Source of the DNA: Gammaproteobacteria bacterium
Lineage (GTDB): Bacteria; Pseudomonadota; Gammaproteobacteria; Steroidobacterales; Steroidobacteraceae
Reading direction: 5' to 3'
Length of the DNA stretch: 5,323 nucleotides
NCBI GenBank assembly: GCA_030040235.1
Contig: JASHUC010000130.1
Location: forward strand, 1 to 5,323
Under the pieces are notes generated by a model. It saw only the letters and a program-made list of their open reading frames with translations. It made no database searches and was not told where the DNA came from. The translations under genes were made by a program, and so were the position numbers. This document shows positions 1 through 5,323 of the stretch, piece after piece. Numbering within the stretch: position 1 is the stretch's first letter; every line of letters starts with the position of its first letter.

Positions 1-1
1 C

Positions 2-907
2 CTGCAGGGCAACGACGGGGCCTATCTGGTGCTGTCCTCGCAGCTCACCGGCGCGAGCAACACGATCGGGGTGAGCTCGAGCGGCGGGGACGGCGGGCTT
101 TCGCAGCTCGACTACAGCAGCACCGATACGAGCAACTACGCCCCGGAGACCGCGTCGCAGGAGCCGCAGGATGCGATCGTGAACGTCGCGGGCGTCACGT
201 ACAACAGCGCGAGCAATACGATCACCGGCGCGATCTCCGGCGTCACGCTCGATCTCCTCGGGACGACCAGCTCCGGGAGCGATGCCACGCTGACGGTTTC
301 CAACGACACCTCGACGGTGGCGAGCAACATCGAAAGCTTCGTATCGGCCTACAACACGTTGATCCAGCAGCTTCAGAGCCTCGGCAGCTACGATTCGACC
401 ACGGGGGACGCCGGAGAGATGCAGGGCAATCCCATCCTCTCCCAGATCCAGAACGACATCCAGAACACCCTCTACGGTGTGGTCGACACGGGCTCCTCGA
501 CCTACAACTCGCTCGCGAGCATCGGGGTTACAGCCAACAGTGACGGCACCCTGTCCGTGAACGATACGACCCTCCAGAATGCACTGTCTTCCGATTTCAA
601 TGCGGTGAGCCAGCTCTTCAGCTCCACGAACGGCATCGCCACGCAGCTCAATACGCAGCTCACGGCCGACCTCGCCTCCAACGGATCCATCCAAGAGTAC
701 AGTGGCACTCTGACGCAACAGAGCGACGCGCTGAACCAGCAGAGCACCGAGCTCACGAACGCGGAGACCGCGCTCACGGCGAGCATGACTCAGCAGTACG
801 CGGCGCTCAACACGCTGCTCTCCTCACTCCAGACCACCTCCTCTTATCTCACCCAGGCCTTCGCCGATCTGCCGCAGATCAACGAGAACGCCAGCAGCTC
901 CGGCTGA
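2..907 (+). CDS. fliD: Flagellar filament cap protein FliD (hook-associated protein 2), C-terminal part, 5' truncated by window edge
   Basis: FliD forms the cap at the tip of the flagellar filament and promotes flagellin polymerisation outside the cell. The frame is open from base 2, and the residues before the first possible GTG (29) already fit the family (G-A-Y-L-V-L-S-S), so the gene begins upstream and no start is called. The 301 residues visible cover the FliD C-terminal domain. They include a conserved-looking stretch around window residues 58-82 (DAIVNVAGVTYNSASNTI followed by GVTLDL), the N-I-E-S-F-V-S-A-Y-N-T-L helix near 109-120, and the G-T-L-S-V-N...A-L-S-S-D-F motif near 182-199. 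The last 80 residues are rich in Gln, Leu, Ser and Thr with heptad-like spacing, as expected for the coiled-coil D0 region. There is no cysteine, as is usual for exported axial proteins. fliS follows after 94 bp. Recognition is by motif and neighbourhood. Confidence 0.93.
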   Translation: MQGNDGAYLVLSSQLTGASNTIGVSSSGGDGGLSQLDYSSTDTSNYAPETASQEPQDAIVNVAGVTYNSASNTITGAISGVTLDLLGTTSSGSDATLTVSNDTSTVASNIESFVSAYNTLIQQLQSLGSYDSTTGDAGEMQGNPILSQIQNDIQNTLYGVVDTGSSTYNSLASIGVTANSDGTLSVNDTTLQNALSSDFNAVSQLFSSTNGIATQLNTQLTADLASNGSIQEYSGTLTQQSDALNQQSTELTNAETALTASMTQQYAALNTLLSSLQTTSSYLTQAFADLPQINENASSSG

Positions 908-918
908 CCGCGCGGGAG

Positions 919-932
919 TCCGGTCGGCCGGA
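919..932 (+). terminator. Small GC stem-loop after fliD, possible weak terminator
   Basis: Just after the fliD stop, TCCGG (919-923) and CCGGA (928-932) can pair over a TCGG loop. The stem is only five pairs and no T-run follows, so it lacks the hallmarks of an efficient intrinsic terminator. It lies immediately before the predicted fliS promoter and may only reflect high GC content. Confidence 0.2.
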
Positions 933-938
933 TCGATC

Positions 939-965
939 TCAAGTCCCGAGCAAACCGGCCGTTAA
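939..965 (+). promoter_or_regulatory. Predicted FliA (sigma-28) promoter for fliS-flaG
   Basis: The -35 element TCAAGTCC (939-946) and the -10 element GCCGTTAA (958-965) are separated by exactly 11 bases. The enterobacterial-type FliA consensus is TAAAGTTT-N11-GCCGATAA. The -35 matches at 5 of 8 positions, including the AAGT core, and the -10 at 7 of 8, with the canonical spacer. Transcription would start near 972, giving a leader of about 30 bases that contains the GGAG ribosome site (988-991) before the fliS ATG. Late, FliA-dependent expression suits a flagellin chaperone. This is a sequence match only. Confidence 0.7.
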
Positions 966-1001
966 GTTCAGCATCGGCAACACTCCCGGAGCTCCACGAT
1001 C

Positions 1002-1469
1002 ATGACCGGCTATCCATCCAACGCCAACGTCACCGCCTATCGCCGCACGGCCGTTCAGGGCGGCGTGGCCGCGGCGGACCCGCACGGCCTGATCCTGATG
1101 CTCATGGACGGTGCGATGGAGCGCATGGCGACGGCGCGCGGCTGCATCGAACAGCGGCAGATCGCGCAAAAGGCAAAGCTGTTGCACAGCGCAGTGCGCA
1201 TCGTCGGGGAGCTGCGCGGTGTGCTCAACCTCGGACCGGGAGGCACGATCGCGCAGAACCTGAGCGAGCTGTACGACTACATGGCGCGCCGCCTGATCCT
1301 CGCGAATGCCCAGAACAACGTCGACTACATTACCGAGGTGATGAGCCTGCTCGGCGAGATCCGCGGCGCCTGGGTCGCGATCGGCCCGCAGGTGCGGTCA
1401 GGGGCCACCGAGGCCGACACCATGGGCGGCCCCATCGGCTCCTCGACGCCGAGTGTCCCGGCCGCATAG
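1002..1469 (+). CDS. fliS: Flagellar export chaperone FliS
   Basis: FliS is a small cytoplasmic four-helix protein that binds the C-terminus of unpolymerised flagellin, prevents early assembly and delivers flagellin to FlhA at the export gate. The ATG at 1002 has GGAG at 988-991, ten bases upstream. Family features are the N-terminal Tyr (Y13) followed by a variable stretch, D-P-H-G-L-I-L-M-L-M-D-G-A (26-38), I-V-G-E-L-R-G-V-L-N-L (67-77), G-G-x-I-A-Q-N-L-S-E-L-Y-D-Y-M (80-94) and E-I-R-G-A-W (119-124). The usual Tyr of the L-Y-D-G-A motif is Met here. At 155 residues it is somewhat longer than the usual 125-135, owing to a Gly/Ser/Pro/Ala-rich tail from about residue 130 that looks disordered. 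It follows fliD and is separated from the flaG-like gene by 12 bp, so the latter two are probably cotranscribed. Confidence 0.93.
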   Translation: MTGYPSNANVTAYRRTAVQGGVAAADPHGLILMLMDGAMERMATARGCIEQRQIAQKAKLLHSAVRIVGELRGVLNLGPGGTIAQNLSELYDYMARRLILANAQNNVDYITEVMSLLGEIRGAWVAIGPQVRSGATEADTMGGPIGSSTPSVPAA

Positions 1470-1481
1470 CCGCGAATCGCA

Positions 1482-1841
1482 ATGCCCTCGCGCTTCGATC
1501 CCGTGACCGGCACGCCCGCCATGACGCCGTCGAGCGGCGTACAGATCGGCACCGGCGCCACGGGCAAGTTCCGCGCACCGGGATACGCGGCGGCGCCGGT
1601 GCCGCGCAACGTGGCCGCTGTGCAAGCGGCGGTGGAGCAGATTCGCGAGACTCTCTCGAGCGCCAGCCATACGCTCGAATTTCAAGCGGACGCGACCACC
1701 GGGCTCGTCGTGGTCACGATCAGGGATGCCGAGAGCGGCCAGATGATCCATCAGGTCCCCGGCCACACCGTGCTCGCGTTCGCCGCGGCCCTGACGGCGC
1801 GGGAGGAAGGTCCGAGGAGCCTCATCGACCTGACAGCCTGA
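1482..1841 (+). CDS. flaG: FlaG family flagellar protein
   Basis: This 119-residue protein carries the FlaG domain in its C-terminal half: T-L-E-F-Q-A-D (64-70), T-G-L-V-V-V-T-I-R-D (73-82), S-G-Q-M-I-H-Q-V-P (85-93), then a helix (V-L-A-F-A-A-A-L, 97-104) and a short end, L-I-D-L-T-A. This follows the family pattern of a beta hairpin with V-V-x-V-x-D, tG-x-v-I-r-q-I-P and a terminal helix. The first 45 residues are Pro/Gly/Ala-rich and probably unstructured. FlaG has been linked to filament length control in some bacteria; its biochemical role is poorly defined. The ATG at 1482 lies 12 bases after the fliS stop and has no clear Shine-Dalgarno, so translation may be coupled to fliS. An internal ATG at 1521 is possible but no better supported. 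FlaG usually sits before fliD, whereas here it occupies the place where fliT is often found. Confidence 0.82.
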   Translation: MPSRFDPVTGTPAMTPSSGVQIGTGATGKFRAPGYAAAPVPRNVAAVQAAVEQIRETLSSASHTLEFQADATTGLVVVTIRDAESGQMIHQVPGHTVLAFAAALTAREEGPRSLIDLTA

Positions 1842-1974
1842 ATATCGGCGGCCGCCCGCACGCTCGTGTGTGCGACTGAAGTTCCCTCGACCCGCGCATG
1901 ATGCCAGAATGGCCGCCGCTGGCCCGCAGTGGCTCCCAGCGACCCCTTATCATCAAGGAGCCGACCGGCTCTTC
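1842..1974. other. Intergenic region between flaG and the sulfotransferase gene
   Basis: This 133-bp stretch keeps the sulfotransferase frame open back to a GTG at 1870, with another ATG at 1909, but neither has a ribosome site. A TGAAGTTC at 1877-1884 resembles a FliA -35 element, yet no matching -10 lies 11 bases downstream. A six-pair inverted repeat, CGCTGG (1917-1922) with CCAGCG (1936-1941), has a 13-base loop and no T-run. No convincing promoter or terminator was seen, so read-through from fliS-flaG is possible. Confidence 0.5.
1955..1960 (+). promoter_or_regulatory. Shine-Dalgarno site that favours the ATG at 1975
   Basis: AAGGAG is the only strong ribosome-binding match upstream of the sulfotransferase. 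It is 14 bases before the ATG at 1975, longer than the usual 5-10, but it lies inside the coding frame of any start further upstream (GTG 1870 or ATG 1909). It therefore supports the shorter protein. Confidence 0.5.
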
Positions 1975-3057
1975 ATGGGCAACGTGTTCAATCTCACCGG
2001 AAGCGATTTTCCTCCTTCTCCGCTCTTCATAGACTTCCTCGCGCGCTTTTCGCATACCACGGGCTTCACCGAGGAGAGCTGGCATGAACAGCTGTCCGAG
2101 GAGCTGAGCGGCGCGCCGCGAAAGATGCGCGAGCGTGCCGCAGCGCAACTTCAACGTCTGGCGCTCGACGGCACCGCACAGGCCGCGATCGAGAGCGCCT
2201 ATGGGTGGTTTCGGCAGCTCGCGACATCGAATCTGGATGCTTTGCGCCAACTGCACCAGCGCTATCGATTCATCGCTGTCATAGGCGTACCCAGAAGCGG
2301 CGGATCGTATCTAATCGCAGAATTGTTCGCCGCTCTGGGATACGAGCCCGCGTCCGTTCCGGCCGCAATCGCGCACGATGGATTTCCGGAGGCCGGGCCG
2401 ACCGTCTTCATGCCGCGCCACAACGGTTGGATGCGCACGATGTTGTCGACCGGTGAGTACATCGCCATGCTCGAGCTGTTCTTTGCGAAGCGGCAGGGCA
2501 CGAGAATCGAGGTCCCCAAGAAACTCACCAAGGCGATCTACGCGAGCGGTTTCTTCAGGCAGATCCTCGGCAGCGACGCGCAACTCATCGTGACGGTGCG
2601 TCATCCGCTTGCGTGTTGCATCTCGACCTACGAGAAGTCGGGAGGCCTGCCCCCGGAGGCTGCCTTCAGCGAGCGTTCGACAATCGAGCACTGGATGAGG
2701 CGCGACCTGCTGCGGGCCGGTACCAGCGCGGAAGAACTGGCGACCCTGGATTATTTTTCGGTCTACGTCCGATACTGGGAACACTACTACACGGCCCTCG
2801 CCATGTCGGGGCTCATACGTAACGCCCGGACCACCGTGGTGGGCTTCGGCACAAAACCCATGCAAGGGCTCGCCACTCATTGGCACAGCCGCCTTGGGAG
2901 CGGACGGGCTCCCGCGAAATTTCTCACCCGTGCCGGCTTGCAGGACCGCCACCCGCAATGGATCGAGCGCAGCCACGAAGCCATCGAACGCGTTGCCAGC
3001 TTGTGGCGACTCATGGACATCCCGTTTCCCCTCGCCGAGCTCGGCGAGTGTCTGTAG
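1975..3057 (+). CDS. PAPS-dependent sulfotransferase family protein
   Basis: The product (360 residues from the ATG at 1975) is predicted to move a sulfo group from PAPS to an unknown acceptor. Two PAPS-binding signatures are visible. The 5'-phosphosulfate loop is G-V-P-R-S-G-G-S-Y, starting at residue 104 after a beta strand (F-I-A-V-I). The 3'-phosphate motif is V-T-V-R-H-P-L-A-C-C-I-S, with Arg209 and Ser217 eight residues apart as in the sulfotransferase fold. An E-V-P-K-K segment (Lys182) fits the E-K-x-P region between them. No signal peptide or membrane helix is evident, so it should be cytoplasmic. The start is chosen from the AAGGAG at 1955; GTG 1870 would add 35 residues of low-complexity, unmotivated sequence. 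It lies 133 bp after flaG on the same strand and converges on purL. A role in sulfating a flagellar or envelope glycan is inferred from position only. The family assignment is firm; the substrate is not known. Confidence 0.85.
   Translation: MGNVFNLTGSDFPPSPLFIDFLARFSHTTGFTEESWHEQLSEELSGAPRKMRERAAAQLQRLALDGTAQAAIESAYGWFRQLATSNLDALRQLHQRYRFIAVIGVPRSGGSYLIAELFAALGYEPASVPAAIAHDGFPEAGPTVFMPRHNGWMRTMLSTGEYIAMLELFFAKRQGTRIEVPKKLTKAIYASGFFRQILGSDAQLIVTVRHPLACCISTYEKSGGLPPEAAFSERSTIEHWMRRDLLRAGTSAEELATLDYFSVYVRYWEHYYTALAMSGLIRNARTTVVGFGTKPMQGLATHWHSRLGSGRAPAKFLTRAGLQDRHPQWIERSHEAIERVASLWRLMDIPFPLAELGECL
3031..3048. repeat. 18-bp perfect palindrome at the end of the sulfotransferase gene
   Basis: CTCGCCGAGCTCGGCGAG reads the same on both strands. 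As RNA it can fold into a seven-pair GC-rich stem with an AGCT loop. It encodes L-A-E-L-G-E just before the sulfotransferase stop and lies 20 bp beyond the purL stop. In this position it could act on transcripts from either convergent gene, but neither side has a T-run, so an intrinsic terminator is doubtful. Confidence 0.45.
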
Positions 3058-3067
3058 TCGGAGAGCC

Positions 3068-5323
3068 TCAGCCCACGAATCGCCGCGCGTTGCGGAACAC
3101 GCGCATCCATCCGCTCCACTCCCCGGCCCGCGGCGGACGCCAGGAATTCTGTACGTAGCGCGTCGAGCGCTCGGGATGCGGCATGGTGATGCTCACCCGA
3201 CCGTCGGCGTTGGTGAGTGCCGCGATGCCGAAGGGGGAGCCACTCGGATTGAAGGGATAGGTCCCCGCCGGCCGGCGGTGATGATCGACGTAGCGGAACG
3301 CGACGACACCGCTCGCGAGGCACGCGCGCGCCGCAGCGTCGGACTCGAACTCCGCGCGGCCCTCGCCGTGGGAGACGGCGATCGGCAGGAAGGAGCCCTG
3401 CATGCCCTCGAACAGCACCGAGGGCGAGCGGAGGATCTCGACGAGCGAGAAGCGCGCCTCGAACTGCTCCACGCGGTTGCGAACGAAGCGCGGCCAGTGC
3501 TCGGTGCCGGGGATCAACTCCTTCAGGGCGGCGAACATCTGACAGCCGTTGCACACCCCGAGCGCGAAGGTGTCGGAGCGTGCGAAGAAGGTCGCGAGCT
3601 CATCGCGGGCCCGCTCGTGAAACAGGATGGACTTCGCCCATCCCTCACCGGCCCCGAGCACATCGCCGTAGGAGAAGCCGCCGCACGCCACCAGGCCTTT
3701 GAAGGCTTTGAGCGTGCGATCTCCCGCGAGCACGTCCGTCATGTGCACGTCCACGGGATCGAATCCGGCGTGAGCGAACATTGCGGCCGTCTCGACCTGG
3801 CTGTTCACGCCCTGCTCGCGAAGGATGGCGATCGCCGGCCGCGCGCCGCGGGCGATGTAGGGAGCGGCGATGTCCTCCTCGGGATCGAAGCCGAGGGCCA
3901 CCGTGAGTCCGGGATCATCCGCCGCGACCTGCGCGGCGAGCTCCTCCTCGGCGCACCCGGGCTCGTCGCGCAGCCGGCGCATGTGATAGGAGGTCTCCGA
4001 CCAGGCGCGGCGCAGGTCCGACCACGATTCGTCGAGTACCGTGCGCACGCCCGTGCTCACCCGCAGGCGCAACGCCTGCGCCGGTGCACCGAGCCGCCGC
4101 AACTGCGCTTCGAGGCCGTGGTGCGCGAGCACCTCGCGAAGGCGCGTCTCATCCGCGGTGCGCACCTGGACGATGGCGCCAGGCTCCTCGCAGAAGAGCG
4201 CAGCGGTGAGACTGCGCACCTCCGACTCCGCAGGGAGCTCGATGTCGAGCCCACAGTGTCCCGCGAAGGCCATCTCGGCGAGCGCAACCCAGGCGCCCCC
4301 GTCGGAGCGGTCGTGATAGGCGAGCGCCAGATCGAGGGCTTTGAGCTCGCCGAGCGCCGCGAAGAAGCGGACCAGAAGCCCGGGATCGTCGAGATCCGCC
4401 GGCTCCCCGCCGAGCTCGCCATAGACCTGTGCGAGCGCCGATGCGCCGAGCCGCTCGCGTCCACCGCCGAGGTCGATCAGCCACAGCGAGCTCGCGCCCA
4501 CATCGGTGCGCAGCGCGGGCGTGAGCGTTCTGCGTACGTCCCGGACCGGCGCGAAGGCCGACACGATGAGCGAGACCGGCGCGATGACCGATCGCTCGGT
4601 GGTCCCGGCGCGCCAGCGGGTTTGCATCGAAAGCGAATCTTTGCCCACGGGGATGGCGATTCCGAGCGCCAGGCAGAGCTCCTTCGCCACCGCCTGCACC
4701 GTTGCGTAGAGCGCAGCATCCTCGCCCGGCTCGCCGCAGGCGGCCATCCAGTTCGCCGAGAACCGGATGTCGCTGAGCGCTGCGACGTCGGCTGCTGCGA
4801 TGTTGGTGATCGCCTCGGCGACAGCGAGCCGGCCCGAGGCAGGCGCATCGAGCACTGCAACGGGCGTGCGCTCGCCCATCGCCATCGCCTCGCCCGCGTG
4901 GCCGCTGTAGTCGGCGAGCGTCACCGCAACATCGCTCACCGGCACCTGCCACGGTCCGACCATCTGGTCGCGGCTCACGAGGCCGCCGACGGTGCGGTCG
5001 CCGATGCTGATGAGAAAGGTCTTGTCCGCGACGGCCGGAAAGCGCAGCACGCGGTAGGCGGCTTCGCGCACATCGATGCCTGACAAGGCGAGCGGCCGCG
5101 CAGCCGGCGGCAGGCTCGCGCATCGGCGCACCATGCGAGGCGGCTTGCCGAGCAGCGTCTCGAGCGGCATGTCGATCGGCATGCTGTTGAAAAGAGGGTC
5201 GCGCACCGTGAGCCGGCCGCTGTCGTCGAGCGTGCCGATCACGGCGAGCGGACAGCGCTCCCGCCCGGCGAGCGCCTCGAGCCGCGGCAGCTGCTCCGCC
5301 GCGACCACCACGACGTAGCGCTC
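3068..5323 (-). CDS. purL: Phosphoribosylformylglycinamidine synthase (FGAM synthase), C-terminal 751 codons; 5' end beyond window
   Basis: PurL makes FGAM from FGAR, ATP and glutamine, the fourth step of de novo purine synthesis, in the cytoplasm. The frame is open to the last base (5323), beginning E-R-Y-V, a conserved FGAM synthase motif, so the N-terminal half (about 545 residues by comparison with the 1295-residue E. coli enzyme) is missing. Visible are the second synthase half with S-A-N-W-M-A-A (window residues 189-195), I-P-V-G-K-D-S (224-230), L-G-A-S-A-L-A-Q-V-Y and Y-H-D-R-S-D-G-G (336-343), then a class I glutamine amidotransferase domain from about residue 495. The latter has G-V-C-N-G-C-Q, with the nucleophile Cys encoded at 3551-3553, and M-P-H-P-E, with catalytic His at 3176-3178 and Glu at 3170-3172. 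The triad is complete and the frame unbroken. The stop (3068-3070) is 10 bp from the convergent sulfotransferase stop. The fused amidotransferase identifies the large PurL, not the PurLQS type. Confidence 0.97.
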   Translation of the reverse strand, partial: ERYVVVVAAEQLPRLEALAGRERCPLAVIGTLDDSGRLTVRDPLFNSMPIDMPLETLLGKPPRMVRRCASLPPAARPLALSGIDVREAAYRVLRFPAVADKTFLISIGDRTVGGLVSRDQMVGPWQVPVSDVAVTLADYSGHAGEAMAMGERTPVAVLDAPASGRLAVAEAITNIAAADVAALSDIRFSANWMAACGEPGEDAALYATVQAVAKELCLALGIAIPVGKDSLSMQTRWRAGTTERSVIAPVSLIVSAFAPVRDVRRTLTPALRTDVGASSLWLIDLGGGRERLGASALAQVYGELGGEPADLDDPGLLVRFFAALGELKALDLALAYHDRSDGGAWVALAEMAFAGHCGLDIELPAESEVRSLTAALFCEEPGAIVQVRTADETRLREVLAHHGLEAQLRRLGAPAQALRLRVSTGVRTVLDESWSDLRRAWSETSYHMRRLRDEPGCAEEELAAQVAADDPGLTVALGFDPEEDIAAPYIARGARPAIAILREQGVNSQVETAAMFAHAGFDPVDVHMTDVLAGDRTLKAFKGLVACGGFSYGDVLGAGEGWAKSILFHERARDELATFFARSDTFALGVCNGCQMFAALKELIPGTEHWPRFVRNRVEQFEARFSLVEILRSPSVLFEGMQGSFLPIAVSHGEGRAEFESDAAARACLASGVVAFRYVDHHRRPAGTYPFNPSGSPFGIAALTNADGRVSITMPHPERSTRYVQNSWRPPRAGEWSGWMRVFRNARRFVG

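Noticed and set aside
1398..1766. Minus-strand open frames of 82-122 codons opposite fliS and flaG
   Set aside because: They overlap two recognisable flagellar genes, are Arg-rich and have no motif or ribosome site.
1877..1903. Possible second FliA promoter before the sulfotransferase
   Set aside because: TGAAGTTC matches the -35 element at 6 of 8 positions, but the sequence 11 bases on (GCATGATG) matches the -10 at only 2 of 8.
1917..1941. Inverted repeat CGCTGG/CCAGCG as a terminator after flaG
   Set aside because: It has only six pairs with a 13-base loop and no T-run, which is likely by chance in GC-rich DNA.
2311..2976. A 221-codon minus-strand open frame opposite the sulfotransferase
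   Set aside because: The + strand carries both PAPS-binding motifs in an unbroken frame. The antisense product shows no family features and has no ribosome site.
2894..5083. A 729-codon open frame on the + strand covering most of purL
   Set aside because: It lies opposite a clearly conserved PurL with a complete catalytic triad. Its product is rich in Arg, Ala, Glu and His with no recognisable domain, which is what GC-rich codon use on the other strand produces.
4149..5123. A 324-codon minus-strand open frame in another frame of purL
   Set aside because: It is very rich in Arg and Ala with no motif, and lies inside PurL. It is a frame shadow.

Overview
The window is GC-rich DNA from a bacterium with a polar-type flagellar system. 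It is most likely a gamma- or betaproteobacterium, because the purine gene is the long single-chain form of PurL typical of those groups and a FliA (sigma-28) style promoter is visible. The genus cannot be told from this sequence.

Layout. From the left edge to about 1841 lies the end of a flagellar filament cluster, read rightwards: the C-terminal part of fliD (filament cap, 5' end outside the window), fliS (flagellin export chaperone) and a flaG-like gene. A well-formed sigma-28 promoter sits in the 94-bp gap between fliD and fliS, so fliS and flaG can be transcribed as a late flagellar unit. After a 133-bp gap comes a same-strand gene for a PAPS-dependent sulfotransferase (1975-3057). A purL gene then converges from the opposite strand. 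Its stop codon lies 10 bp from the sulfotransferase stop and it runs off the right edge, so the window holds its C-terminal 751 codons.

How the genes fit together. FliD caps the growing filament, FliS escorts flagellin to the export gate, and FlaG is linked to filament length in several bacteria. The sulfotransferase is the one accessory element. Its position suggests, but does not prove, that it modifies a flagellar or cell-surface glycan. PurL is housekeeping purine synthesis and marks the edge of the flagellar block.

No RNA genes, mobile elements, CRISPR arrays or large repeats were seen. The points most worth a second look are the FliA promoter, the flagellum-linked sulfotransferase, the unusual fliD-fliS-flaG order without a fliT, and an 18-bp perfect palindrome at the convergent gene ends.
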